Of a DNA stretch of 64,000 nucleotides, positions 18,873-26,256 are shown piece by piece. The translations under genes and the position numbers were made by a program. The stretch is from Chitinophaga sp. LS1 (GTDB lineage: Bacteria > Bacteroidota > Bacteroidia > Chitinophagales > Chitinophagaceae). Below the pieces are notes generated by a model, which saw only the letters and a list, made by a program, of their open reading frames with translations, was not told the DNA's origin and ran no database searches. How positions within the stretch are numbered: position 1 is the first letter of the stretch; each line of letters begins with the position of its first letter. The stretch is from NCBI RefSeq assembly GCF_034274695.1, contig NZ_CP128362.1, forward strand, positions 5,396,501 to 5,460,500, written 5' to 3'.

Positions 18873-19654
18873 TGATAAACAATTTACTGAAAGATAAGCC
18901 GACGAAACTATTCCTGATCTTCTGTAGTTTCTTCGTGGCGAATGCATTGATTGCTGAGTGTATAGGTGGTAAGATCTTCTCTCTTGAAAGGCTTTTAGGC
19001 CTGCCTGTACATACTTTCACCATTTTCGGGTATCCTGGGTTGTCATTCAATCTTACCTGTGGGGTGTTGTTATGGCCATTGGAGTTTGTGCTGACGGATG
19101 TGGTGAATGAGTATTTCGGGCCGAAGGCTGTAAGAAGGATCTCTTATATTGCTGTGGGGTTAATTTCTTATGCTTTCCTGATGTTTTATATCGCGATCAA
19201 GGTACCGGCGGCTGATTGGTGGCTGGGATCCAGCGTACAGGATGGGGTACCGAATATGCAGGATGCATTTGGAAGTATATTCGGTCAGGGCATGTGGATT
19301 ATCTTTGCGAGTATCATGGCGTTTTTGGTGAGTCAGATTGTGGATGTGACGGTGTTTCATCGTATTAAGAGAGCGACAGGAGAGAAACATGTGTGGCTGA
19401 GGGCTACCGGATCTACTATTATTAGTCAGCTGGTGGATAGTTTTATCGTATTATTTATAGCATTCAAAATAGGGAAGGACTGGAGTTGGCAGCAGGTGTT
19501 GGCGATTTGTGTGGTGAACTATAGTTATAAGTTTATTATGGCGATTGCGCTAACCCCGTTAATTTACTTTTTAGAAGGACGGGTGGAGAAATATTTGGGT
19601 AAGGAGACGACGACCAGGATGAAGGCCGCTGCTATGGGGAAGGAAGAGGCATAA
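18872..19654 (+). CDS. yhhQ: Queuosine precursor transporter (YhhQ/VUT family)
   Basis: 260 residues, six or so membrane segments. NALIAECIGGKIF, the LTDVVNEYFGPKAVRR motif and FLVSQIVDVTVFHRIKR are the conserved blocks of the Vut_1/YhhQ family, which imports 7-cyano-7-deazaguanine-type precursors for queuosine tRNA modification. The protein is full length. Its last codons (GKEEA and stop) merge with the first unit of a 56-bp tandem repeat lying immediately downstream, so the very C-terminus may have been shaped by that array. Confidence 0.85.
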   Translation: MINNLLKDKPTKLFLIFCSFFVANALIAECIGGKIFSLERLLGLPVHTFTIFGYPGLSFNLTCGVLLWPLEFVLTDVVNEYFGPKAVRRISYIAVGLISYAFLMFYIAIKVPAADWWLGSSVQDGVPNMQDAFGSIFGQGMWIIFASIMAFLVSQIVDVTVFHRIKRATGEKHVWLRATGSTIISQLVDSFIVLFIAFKIGKDWSWQQVLAICVVNYSYKFIMAIALTPLIYFLEGRVEKYLGKETTTRMKAAAMGKEEA

Positions 19655-19864
19655 GGAAAGAGGATTGAGGGAAGGTTGGACAGAAACGGGAATAAGGGGA
19701 AGAGGTAAAAGGGAAGAGGATTAATGGAAGGTTGGGCGGAAACGGGAATAATGGGAAGAGGTAAAAGGGAAGAGGATTAATGGAAAGTTGGAAGGAAACG
19801 GGAATAATGGGAAGAGATATAAGGGAAGAGGATTAAGGAAATGTGTTAGGGAAACGGGAATAAA
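19644..19864. repeat. 56-bp tandem repeat (about 4 copies) at the yhhQ 3' end
   Basis: The anchor AGGATT recurs at 19661, 19717, 19773 and 19829, exactly 56 bases apart. Units are purine-rich on this strand and share AAACGGGAATAA and GGGAAGAGG. The first partial unit includes the last codons of yhhQ. Since 56 is not a multiple of three and stops are frequent, it is non-coding. Confidence 0.9.
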
Positions 19865-20132
19865 GTGTAAAAATCACAGTTTAATCGGACAGATATTATA
19901 ATTTGGTAAGAAGTTTATCTTACACTTATTGTAAAAGATAAATTAATCTATTTCAAAAACTCGTTTCACGAATCAAAGTTTCAAAAACCTCAACTCAGTC
20001 GTTTTTTGATTATAAGCTGGTCAATTATTTACCTGTCTATCCAATAATTAATCGGATTTAGCACATTTTAGTAAATTGTAAGTAAATAATCATAATTTCA
20101 AAAAACGTTGGATTTCAATTAAAATAATATCG
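19865..20132. other. AT-rich spacer before the SieB-like gene
   Basis: 268 bases, strongly AT-rich compared with the flanking genes. No gene, terminator or clear TAnnTTTG box is visible. It marks the left side of an AT-rich islet running to about 21190. Confidence 0.4.
20094..20109 (+). repeat. 16-base direct repeat, copy 1
   Basis: AATTTCAAAAAACGTT, identical to 20756-20771. Each copy sits 20-40 bases upstream of a gene start in the AT-rich islet. Confidence 0.6.
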
Positions 20133-20744
20133 ATGGATAAACTTTTAGAAAAACTATTTGATATAAATAAAATTCCTACCAAATTCATTTTCGTTATTTG
20201 GTTCAGTTGCACTCTCATTTTATTCGTACCTGCGAAGCTATTGTTAAAACTAAACTTGACCGGCTTTCTAATAGAATATGGGAAATACATTGGAGTTACA
20301 TTCCTAATAACTACCGCACTACTGTTTATCACATTAATTAATTATTTTTTAGCGTTAAGAAATAAGAAACAGCAAAGCAGACGTATAGAACTGAGAATAC
20401 TTAAGGAAATAGCACGCTTGAACGTCCACGAACAGGCTGCGTTGAGAGAATTTTATATCCAAAGCAAGGATACTTTGGAAATGCCAATGCTCGATGATAC
20501 AATAATTGGGTTGCAGAATAAAGGAATCATTTATCAAGCGTCAAACGCGGGGCCGGTTTATGTGCATGGGACATTTTTCTCATATGCTATTACTGATTTT
20601 GCTCGTGAGAATTTAACATTTCAGATGTTGGAGCTTTCCGAAAATCCCAGTGAGGAAGATAAGAATAGAATATTCAATGCTAGGCCATACTGGGCTAAAG
20701 AGCAAAGTAGGATTGAGCAAAGAAGGAATTCCAGTTGGTTTTAA
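20133..20744 (+). CDS. SieB-like superinfection exclusion family protein
   Basis: 203 residues. Two N-terminal membrane segments (about 16-34 and 48-71) precede a cytoplasmic domain with LNVHEQAALREFYIQ, LPML-like PMLDDTIIGLQNKGIIYQAS and ITDFARENL. This layout and these blocks match the SieB family, whose founding member in lambdoid prophages aborts infection by other phages. Codons are AT-rich and unlike the neighbours, consistent with horizontal acquisition. There is no phage gene around it, so it stands as an isolated candidate defence gene. Assignment rests on remembered family features, not a search. Confidence 0.65.
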   Translation: MDKLLEKLFDINKIPTKFIFVIWFSCTLILFVPAKLLLKLNLTGFLIEYGKYIGVTFLITTALLFITLINYFLALRNKKQQSRRIELRILKEIARLNVHEQAALREFYIQSKDTLEMPMLDDTIIGLQNKGIIYQASNAGPVYVHGTFFSYAITDFARENLTFQMLELSENPSEEDKNRIFNARPYWAKEQSRIEQRRNSSWF

Positions 20745-20755
20745 TAACAGGGATC

Positions 20756-20771
20756 AATTTCAAAAAACGTT
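20756..20771 (+). repeat. 16-base direct repeat, copy 2
   Basis: Second copy of AATTTCAAAAAACGTT, upstream of the gene at 20796. A related AAAAAACGTTGGG forms the left arm of the terminator at 21143. Confidence 0.6.
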
Positions 20772-20795
20772 CATTTATCCCCTTAATTTATAAAA

Positions 20796-21134
20796 ATGGA
20801 TGCGAAAAATATTTTCATAGCGTGTAATCACAATTTGAATAAAATTAACTGGGAAATAGTTGATGGTGGAAGTGAATGGCGATATATTGGTGTCGGTGTG
20901 GATTATCAAGTTGAAAAAGTGCGGCAGTTACTGAGAACGTATTTTAATAACCCTGAGTTGTACCTGGTCACTAATAGAAGTAATGCTTACACTATAAGCT
21001 TAGATAAGGTAGCTGAAACAATAGAACAGGTACTTGAGAGCAGTGATGTAATTGTAAGTGAAATCGATTTTACTACAATGGCGGTATTTAATAGAATAGG
21101 TGTCATGAAATTGGGTAGGCGAGATTTTGTGTAA
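20796..21134 (+). CDS. Hypothetical protein in AT-rich islet
   Basis: 112 residues, soluble, no signal peptide or membrane segment. I do not recognise the family. The C-terminal half (ISLDKVAETIEQVLESSDV, then IDFTTMAVFNRIGVMKLG) looks like a compact alpha/beta domain of the size of an immunity protein, but that is only an impression. It shares the low GC content of the SieB-like gene 51 bases upstream and is followed by its own terminator. Confidence 0.6.
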   Translation: MDAKNIFIACNHNLNKINWEIVDGGSEWRYIGVGVDYQVEKVRQLLRTYFNNPELYLVTNRSNAYTISLDKVAETIEQVLESSDVIVSEIDFTTMAVFNRIGVMKLGRRDFV

Positions 21135-21142
21135 AGGCTTAA

Positions 21143-21181
21143 AAAAACGTTGGGTTTTAGATACTAATTACCAGCGTTTTT
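21143..21181 (+). terminator. Terminator closing the islet
   Basis: Stem AAAAACGTTGG / CCAGCGTTTTT (11 bp with one G-U pair), 17-base loop, directly after the 112-residue gene. Confidence 0.65.
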
Positions 21182-21248
21182 GCAAGGTGAAGTATTAACT
21201 ATATTTTCAAATTTGTCAGCTGAAGTAGCGACTTTTACAAATAAAGGA

Positions 21249-21265
21249 AGGGGCGAAGTGCCCCT
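21249..21265 (-). terminator. Possible terminator for Nudix gene
   Basis: AGGGGC-ACTTC-GCCCCT on the Nudix strand followed by TTCCTTTATTT, 28-44 bases past the stop. Confidence 0.45.
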
Positions 21266-21292
21266 GCTTACTTCATTTGTAATGTCTGTGCC

Positions 21293-21748
21293 CTATGGAT
21301 ATTTCGTCTTCACCAAGGTAGCCACCACCTTATCTATCGGCAAATGCACTGCCTCCGCAGAAAAATCTTCCCAATCAATCCACCGGGCAGCTTCTACATC
21401 TGTCACACCTTCCGGTACTTCAAAATCAAATGGCTTTGTCAATAAAGGCGCTACAAATGGCGATAGTGGCGTGACAAGGTAATAAATAGAAATAATCTGT
21501 GTCTCATTGTCAAACGCAGAGATCTGGAAAAAGTCAGTCGTATACAAATGCTCTACCACAGCAACATCCTGATTCAACTCTTCTTTCCATTCCCTTACAA
21601 TACATTCCAGCGTTCCTTCGCCAAACTCCATCCCACCACCTGGAAACTTCGTAAAATAATTCCCCTTTATATATTCGTCACTAACCAGTACTTGTTTCTT
21701 GTCATTGATCATAATGCCATAAACCCGTACGTTGAACATAGCTGCCAT
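21293..21748 (-). CDS. Nudix hydrolase
   Basis: 151 residues from the chosen start. The frame is open 104 codons further upstream, but that part is translated from an 11-bp repeat array and intergenic DNA. The Nudix box reads GGMEFGEGTLECIVREWKEE with the catalytic glutamates intact; the usual glycine after EE is replaced by Asn two positions on. These enzymes hydrolyse nucleoside diphosphates linked to another moiety. The N-terminal VRVYGIMINDKKQVLVSDEY suggests an NTP or nucleotide-sugar substrate type, but the substrate cannot be fixed. A TAnnTTTG box lies 21 bases upstream. Confidence 0.88.
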   Translation of the reverse strand: MAAMFNVRVYGIMINDKKQVLVSDEYIKGNYFTKFPGGGMEFGEGTLECIVREWKEELNQDVAVVEHLYTTDFFQISAFDNETQIISIYYLVTPLSPFVAPLLTKPFDFEVPEGVTDVEAARWIDWEDFSAEAVHLPIDKVVATLVKTKYP

Positions 21749-21768
21749 ATAAAAAATGTTGTGTAGGG

Positions 21769-21776
21769 CAAATGTA
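21769..21776 (-). promoter_or_regulatory. Promoter -7 box for Nudix gene
   Basis: TACATTTG on the coding strand, exact TAnnTTTG, 21 bases before the start codon at 21748. Confidence 0.45.
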
Positions 21777-21905
21777 GGGTAAAAAAATAGTTTGTTTATA
21801 CAAATGGACCTCTCATGCAGGAAGGGTGTTCTGGAATTATTAGCAAGGATATATACCCTGGCTATAGCATAGCTTTGATATAGAATCGTTATCAAAATGT
21901 CACTA

Positions 21906-21946
21906 AAAGGGCACCTCATTTTCCTGGGGAAATTGAAGTGCCCTTT
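21906..21946 (-). terminator. Hairpin terminator downstream of the short-chain dehydrogenase
   Basis: Arms AAAGGGCAC and GTGCCCTTT extend inward with a mostly paired TTTCC/GGAAA segment. On the dehydrogenase strand it ends in TTTTAG. Confidence 0.55.
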
Positions 21947-21980
21947 GGTGATATAATCTGACGGCATTGCACTGAAGCTA

Positions 21981-22057
21981 CATCGAAGAAGCATCGAAGA
22001 AGCATCGAAGAAGCATCGAAGAAGTATCGAAGAAGTATCGAAGAAGCATCGACGCAA
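21981..22057. repeat. 11-bp tandem repeat, about 7 copies
   Basis: CATCGAAGAAG repeated at 21981, 21992, 22003 and 22014, then TATCGAAGAAG at 22025 and 22036, then a partial unit at 22047. The array ends a few bases from the dehydrogenase stop codon at 22061. Confidence 0.95.
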
Positions 22058-22060
22058 CAC

Positions 22061-23077
22061 CTAAGGCTGCCCCCCACCACCAGCCGCTCCATACACCTGC
22101 CCCGTACTAAAACTCGCATCACTCGCCGCCAACTGCACAAAAATCGACCCTAATTCCGCCGGTTGCCCGGGTCTCCCCATCGGAGACTCCTCCCCAAACT
22201 TCTTCAACTTCTCCATCGTCTGCCCTCCACATACCTGCAGCGGTGTCCACACAGGCCCTGGTGCCACCCCATTCACCCTGATCCCTTTCTGCGCCAACTG
22301 CTTGGCCAGTGATTTCACAAAATTCATCGTTGCCGCCTTCGTTTGCGCATAATCATACAAATGAGGCGAGGGATCATACGCCTGCACAGAAGTTGTGGCA
22401 ATAATCACCGCCCCTGGCTGCAAATGCGGCAACGCTGCCTTTATAATCCAGAAAGGCGCATAAATATTCGTCTTGATCGTCCAGTCAAACTGCTCAGAAG
22501 AAATTTCGAGAATAGACTCATGAGACTGTTGTCTTGCCGCATTACTTACCAAAATATCCAATCCACCTAAAGCATGTACCGCATCTGCCACGAGTTTTTG
22601 GCAAAAGCCTTCCTCACGCAAATCACCGGGAATACCCACTCCTTTTCTAACTTCTTTTTTAATCAAAGCCAGCACCTCATCTGCATCCCGCTGCTCATCC
22701 GGCAGGTAATTGATCACTACATCCGCGCCTTCGCGCGCATACGCAATCGCTGCCGCACGTCCTATCCCGGAATCACCGCCTGTAATCAATGCTTTACGGC
22801 CTGCCAGTCTGCCACTTCCTTTATAAGATTCTTCCCCATGATCCGGTTTCGGTATCATTCTCGAAGCCAATGCCGGCCATGGCTGAGACTGCGGTTGAAA
22901 AGGAGGTTTAGGGTATTTATTGAGCGGATTTTCCAATCCGGCAGCATGATTATTCGCCACCGAAGGCGCTAAAGGCATGGAACCTGATCTGGAGATTACC
23001 GGGGTAATGGCCATAGCAGCAATGCTGGCGCCCAGTCCGGTTACAACCTGCCGGCGTGTGTAATTATTCTGACCCAT
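22061..23077 (-). CDS. Short-chain dehydrogenase with Tat-like leader
   Basis: 338 residues. The core begins near residue 90: TGGDSGIGRA is the Rossmann dinucleotide motif, LVSNAARQ the NNAG-like motif, and YDYAQTKAA holds the Tyr-x-x-x-Lys catalytic pair; VNGVAPGPVWTPL is the usual PG motif. The long, proline-rich N-terminus (KPPFQPQSQPWP) is typical of the YghA-like subgroup. Unusually it starts with NNYTRRQVVTGLGASIAAMAI, a twin-arginine signal pattern, suggesting export of the folded NADP-bound enzyme. Substrate unknown. An 11-bp repeat array follows the stop. Confidence 0.88.
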   Translation of the reverse strand: MGQNNYTRRQVVTGLGASIAAMAITPVISRSGSMPLAPSVANNHAAGLENPLNKYPKPPFQPQSQPWPALASRMIPKPDHGEESYKGSGRLAGRKALITGGDSGIGRAAAIAYAREGADVVINYLPDEQRDADEVLALIKKEVRKGVGIPGDLREEGFCQKLVADAVHALGGLDILVSNAARQQSHESILEISSEQFDWTIKTNIYAPFWIIKAALPHLQPGAVIIATTSVQAYDPSPHLYDYAQTKAATMNFVKSLAKQLAQKGIRVNGVAPGPVWTPLQVCGGQTMEKLKKFGEESPMGRPGQPAELGSIFVQLAASDASFSTGQVYGAAGGGGQP

Positions 23078-23150
23078 ATGGCTAAATTTTACAAATCAGG
23101 AACAACCCCGATGCCAAACCCATAAACAATTGATCCATATGGCATTATAA

Positions 23151-23183
23151 AAAAGGCCGCAGAGGATACCCCTGCGGCCTTCT
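23151..23183 (-). terminator. Terminator for corA
   Basis: Stem AAGGCCGCAG / CTGCGGCCTT (10 bp) followed on the corA strand by TTTTTTA. Confidence 0.8.
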
Positions 23184-23201
23184 ATACACATATTATGGCA
23201 C

Positions 23202-24140
23202 CTAAAACCATTTCTTCTTCATAAAGTACCAACTTATGATTACTGAAATAATAATCGAAATCATCACCGGTATATAAAACGCATGTGCATTCCGCTGAAA
23301 CGGAATATCCACATTCATCCCATAAATACTCGCTACCAGCATAGGAAACGTAAGCACGATCGTAATCGAAGTCAGCCGCTTCATTACAATATTCAGGTTA
23401 TTCGAAATGATACTTGCAAATGCATCCATAGAACTACCCATGATATTCGTATATACATTCGCCATTTCAAGGGCCTGTGAAGTATCTACGATCAGGTCAT
23501 GAAGGAACTCCTTCTCATCTTCATTCAACCCGAGAATGTTGGTTCGCTCGAGTTTCATGAGCAACAACTCATTACTCCGCAGTGCCGTTACAAAGTACAC
23601 TAGACTCTTCTGGATCCGCATGATGTACAGCAGTTCCTCATTTCGGTTACTGTCGTAGAGTTTCTGTTCCAATACATTTCTGCGTTGGTTAATCTCTTTC
23701 AGGTAGTCGAGGAAGTTCATCACCACTTTCTCAAAGATCTTCAGCACCATCATATTCCGCTTTTCAGGATGACGGTTATGGAAGGTGTTGAGGAACTTAT
23801 TGATGGCAGCGTTGTCGAAAGAATTGACTGTCAGGATCTGGTTATGCGTCAGAATGATCACAATAGGAATCGTGATATAATAAGCATCGCTTTCATTGAA
23901 AGAATTGTTCTCCGTCGGGGTTTTGATAACGATGAGTTTCACATTATCCTCTATCTCATAGCGGGACCTTTCATCAATATCCAGGGAGTCGGTGAGGAAG
24001 TCGAGCGGGATATCCAGCTCTTCAGAGAGTTGTTCAAACTCGGCCTGCTTTAAGGGAGGGGTAATATTCACCCATACTCCATTTTCAGGGGTTTTAATCT
24101 CAACCGTCCGTGCGTCTATATTTTTGAAGTATTGGATCAT
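23202..24140 (-). CDS. corA: CorA family magnesium/divalent cation transporter
   Basis: 312 residues, full length for CorA. Large N-terminal cytoplasmic domain with long helices, then two C-terminal membrane segments; the pore signature YGMNVDIPF follows the first one (VLTFPMLVASIYGMN). The protein ends in the expected basic tail (MKKKWF). It forms a pentameric channel for Mg2+, possibly Co2+ or Ni2+. Transcribed from a good promoter box just upstream and closed by its own terminator, so monocistronic. No riboswitch leader is possible because the -7 box is only 8 bases from the start codon. Confidence 0.93.
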   Translation of the reverse strand: MIQYFKNIDARTVEIKTPENGVWVNITPPLKQAEFEQLSEELDIPLDFLTDSLDIDERSRYEIEDNVKLIVIKTPTENNSFNESDAYYITIPIVIILTHNQILTVNSFDNAAINKFLNTFHNRHPEKRNMMVLKIFEKVVMNFLDYLKEINQRRNVLEQKLYDSNRNEELLYIMRIQKSLVYFVTALRSNELLLMKLERTNILGLNEDEKEFLHDLIVDTSQALEMANVYTNIMGSSMDAFASIISNNLNIVMKRLTSITIVLTFPMLVASIYGMNVDIPFQRNAHAFYIPVMISIIISVIISWYFMKKKWF

Positions 24141-24147
24141 CCGGGCG

Positions 24148-24155
24148 CAAAGGTA
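24148..24155 (-). promoter_or_regulatory. corA promoter -7 box
   Basis: TACCTTTG followed by CGCCCGG on the coding strand; exact TAnnTTTG, 8 bases upstream of the start, implying an almost leaderless mRNA. Confidence 0.55.
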
Positions 24156-24188
24156 GAATAATTAGTAAGAAAGCATATTGCTTAATTA

Positions 24189-25250
24189 TTAATTAACAGC
24201 GTGCTCTGCCAGCCGGGCGGTTTTGTGGCGGGTCAAAAATCGCGGGTAGCGGATTTTGCGGGCGGGTATGGACGGTGGGTTTATTTGTGGGAGGGTGGTG
24301 GTTTCTTTTAGAATAGCGGATAGCGGAACGGTACATTCAGCGATGGTGAACGGCTTTTCTGCTAAAAAGGACGTGAGCGGAAGGCTGTTTTCAGGTATTG
24401 AAGTTGCTACGGCAAACGAAGCTTGCGGTCCCTTGCCTCCGGATATTGCAGTCTCCTCCAAAATCGCCGGCAGCGAAACCATACATTCATTCAAGCTCAA
24501 CGTACTCTCCTTTAGCATTGCCACTGTAGACCCTGTCAAACTCACCGTATCCTCCTTCAACATCGCCACTGCAGACCCTGTCAAACTCACCGTATCCTCC
24601 TTCAACATTGCCACTGTTGCCCCTGTCAAACTCACAGTATCCTCCTTCAACATCGCCACTGTAGACCCTGTCAAACTCACCGTATCCTCCTTCAACATTG
24701 CCACTGTAGACCCTGTCAAACTCACCGTATCCTCCTTCAACATCGCCACTGTAGACCCTGTCAAACTCACCGTATCCTCCTTCAACATTGCCACTGTTGC
24801 CCCTGTCAAACTCACCATATCCTCCTTCAACATTGCCACTGTAGACCCTGTCAAACTCACCATATCCTCCTTTAACAATGAAGGTCGTAACTCCTCTTCA
24901 AACATCCACGGCACCAACACCGTACATCCAGATATCCCGCTTACAGGACGTAACACCCTCTCCCTCAAAGCCGCAGGCATCAACACAACACACCCAGCCA
25001 CTTCCTTCTTCAAAAACGAAGGCAGCAGCACCGCACATCCTGATATTTCACCCACCCGGTATAACGACCGCTTTTCCAATACAGAAGGCAACAGCACACT
25101 ACACCCGGCTATCTCACATAGTCGAATCATTGATTGTTCTTTCAAAAACAAAGGTAAAAGCACCGTACAACCAGCTACTTTATTTAGCCGGTATATCGAT
25201 CTCTCCTTCAAATACAAGGGTAGCAGGACCACACAACCAGATGTCTTCAT
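24189..25250 (-). CDS. Candidate peptide-repeat protein overlapping the dapF 3' end
   Basis: Open frame of about 353 residues from MKTSGCVVLLPLYLKE, in a different frame from dapF, whose last 71 bases it overlaps. It is built of 22-residue units (pattern xAGCxVLLPxxLKExSxxR) turning into 15-residue units (LTGSTVAMLKEDTVS) and ending in degenerate units such as NECMVSLPAILEETA. Between diverged units most third codon positions vary silently while G, C, V, L, P and L-K-E are kept, which argues for translation. The opposite strand is also open because unit lengths (66 and 45) are multiples of three and the wobble positions coincide, so coding is not proven. No known family, signal or membrane segment. 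Confidence 0.42.
   Translation of the reverse strand: MKTSGCVVLLPLYLKERSIYRLNKVAGCTVLLPLFLKEQSMIRLCEIAGCSVLLPSVLEKRSLYRVGEISGCAVLLPSFLKKEVAGCVVLMPAALRERVLRPVSGISGCTVLVPWMFEEELRPSLLKEDMVSLTGSTVAMLKEDMVSLTGATVAMLKEDTVSLTGSTVAMLKEDTVSLTGSTVAMLKEDTVSLTGSTVAMLKEDTVSLTGATVAMLKEDTVSLTGSAVAMLKEDTVSLTGSTVAMLKESTLSLNECMVSLPAILEETAISGGKGPQASFAVATSIPENSLPLTSFLAEKPFTIAECTVPLSAILKETTTLPQINPPSIPARKIRYPRFLTRHKTARLAEHAVN
24496..24855. repeat. 45-bp tandem repeat, 8 copies
   Basis: Eight complete units beginning at 24496, 24541, 24586, 24631, 24676, 24721, 24766 and 24811, each close to CTCACCGTATCCTCCTTCAA plus 25 more bases, differing at a few positions; a ninth partial unit follows. Confidence 0.95.
24880..25245. 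repeat. 66-bp degenerate repeats including the 3' end of dapF
   Basis: The anchor ACAACCAG or its variants recur at 25233, 25167, 25101, 25035 (66 apart), 24990 (45 apart) and 24924 (66 apart). The unit nearest dapF contains the last ~60 bases of dapF. The 45-bp units look like 66-bp units with 21 bases missing. Confidence 0.85.
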
Positions 25251-25971
25251 AAGCTCGTTCGCCGGTTTTGGTAAAACGTACTTCCAGTCCACCGCCAAGG
25301 GTCTGAACAGGAACGGTATAAGTCTTCTCTTCCGTGCCGGAAGTCATCAGTGCAGCAGCAGTAACGCCTGTTCCGCACGAGTAGGTTTCATCTTCCACGC
25401 CTCTTTCATAGGTACGAACAAAGATGCCATTATCAGTAGGCTGAACAAAATTTACATTCGTACCCACTGCCTTAAAACGCTCATTATAGCGGATCTGTCT
25501 GCCTTCTTCATATACATCAAGGGCTTTCACATTCTCCACGAACTTTACAAAGTGTGGCGAACCGGTATTCAGGTAAAAATAGAGATTGCCCACTTCTACG
25601 CCATTCACATCCTGCATTTTCAGGTTTACCCAATCAGTACCTTTCATGGTCGCTTCGTGCGGACCATCAATGGCGATAAACTTCAGCACCTCGCTATTCA
25701 ATCCCATTTTGCGGGCAAAAGCCACCAGACAACGGCCTCCATTACCACACATACTACTTTCCCGGCCGTCAGCATTGTAATATTTCATACCAAAGTCATA
25801 GCCTTCCTGCCTGTTCAATAGCATCAACCCATCTGCACCGATGCCAAAGCGGCGGTCACAGAGAAAATGCACCTGTTCTTCAGTGAGAAAATCATATTGG
25901 CCGTTGCGATTGTCCATAATGACGAAGTCATTGCCGGTCCCCTGGTATTTGTAAAAATGTATTGCTGACAT
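25180..25971 (-). CDS. dapF: Diaminopimelate epimerase
   Basis: 263 residues. Cofactor-free racemase converting LL- to meso-diaminopimelate for lysine and peptidoglycan synthesis. The two catalytic cysteines are present: Cys75 in SSMCGNGGRC and Cys199 in TYSCGTGV. Start MSAIHFYKYQGTGNDFVIMDN is the family's N-terminal block. The C-terminus (ATLVFEGEIDIPAK) is normal in sequence, yet the same DNA is the first unit of a repeat array extending about 1 kb downstream. A consensus promoter sits right at the start codon. Confidence 0.96.
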   Translation of the reverse strand: MSAIHFYKYQGTGNDFVIMDNRNGQYDFLTEEQVHFLCDRRFGIGADGLMLLNRQEGYDFGMKYYNADGRESSMCGNGGRCLVAFARKMGLNSEVLKFIAIDGPHEATMKGTDWVNLKMQDVNGVEVGNLYFYLNTGSPHFVKFVENVKALDVYEEGRQIRYNERFKAVGTNVNFVQPTDNGIFVRTYERGVEDETYSCGTGVTAAALMTSGTEEKTYTVPVQTLGGGLEVRFTKTGERAYEDIWLCGPATLVFEGEIDIPAK

Positions 25972-25978
25972 AATAAAG

Positions 25979-26009
25979 CAAATGTAATCATATTGAAGAT
26001 ATTATACAA
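25979..26009 (-). promoter_or_regulatory. dapF promoter
   Basis: TTG (26009-26007), 20-base spacer, TACATTTG (25986-25979), matching TTG-N19-TAnnTTTG. The -7 box is 7 bases from the ATG, so the transcript would have almost no leader. Confidence 0.6.
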
Positions 26010-26103
26010 CCGTCTGGAAAGCACAGGTATAGGAATACACTCTTGATTCATGTCTACATTCGGTGGTTGTACAAAATTGTACAACAGAACTAAATATTTA
26101 AAA

Positions 26104-26131
26104 ACCAGGGAAATAAGACTATTCCCCTGGT
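26104..26131 (-). terminator. Hairpin between marR and dapF
   Basis: ACCAGGGGAATA / TATTTCCCTGGT arms (one mismatch) followed on the minus strand by TTTTTAAAT; could be a second terminator after marR. Confidence 0.4.
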
Positions 26132-26200
26132 CATATTTATACCTACAACTGTTACACTAGTGTTCCTAGCTAACAAAGCTTTTTAGTGGTGATTTAAACC

Positions 26201-26214
26201 GTTAAATATTTAAC
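26201..26214. promoter_or_regulatory. Palindrome GTTAAATATTTAAC, MarR operator candidate (downstream site)
   Basis: Perfect 14-base palindrome, GTTAAA-TA-TTTAAC, 20 bases past the marR stop; matches the site upstream of marR. Confidence 0.5.
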
Positions 26215-26227
26215 TATATGGGGCAAA

Positions 26228-26256
26228 AAAAGCATTACCCTTCCTGTAATGTTTTT
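26228..26256 (-). terminator. Terminator overlapping the marR stop codon
   Basis: Arms of 11 bp (one G-U) AAAAACATTAC / GTAATGCTTTT on the marR strand, followed by TTTTTGCC; the hairpin includes the last codons of marR. Confidence 0.6.

Noticed and set aside
20101..21160. Integron attC-like GTTRRRY at the AACGTTGGAT and AACGTTGGGT sites
   Set aside because: No matching RYYYAAC partner or folded attC was found, and the third copy lacks the motif.
21749..22060. N-terminal extension of the Nudix gene through the 11-bp repeat
   Set aside because: The Nudix fold starts at MAAMFNVRVYG; the extension encodes repeat-derived Cys/Phe/Ser peptides.
24256..25821. 521-codon plus-strand open frame antisense to dapF
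   Set aside because: It runs antisense through conserved dapF codons and stays open only because repeat units are multiples of three; the minus-strand reading keeps a clearer peptide pattern.
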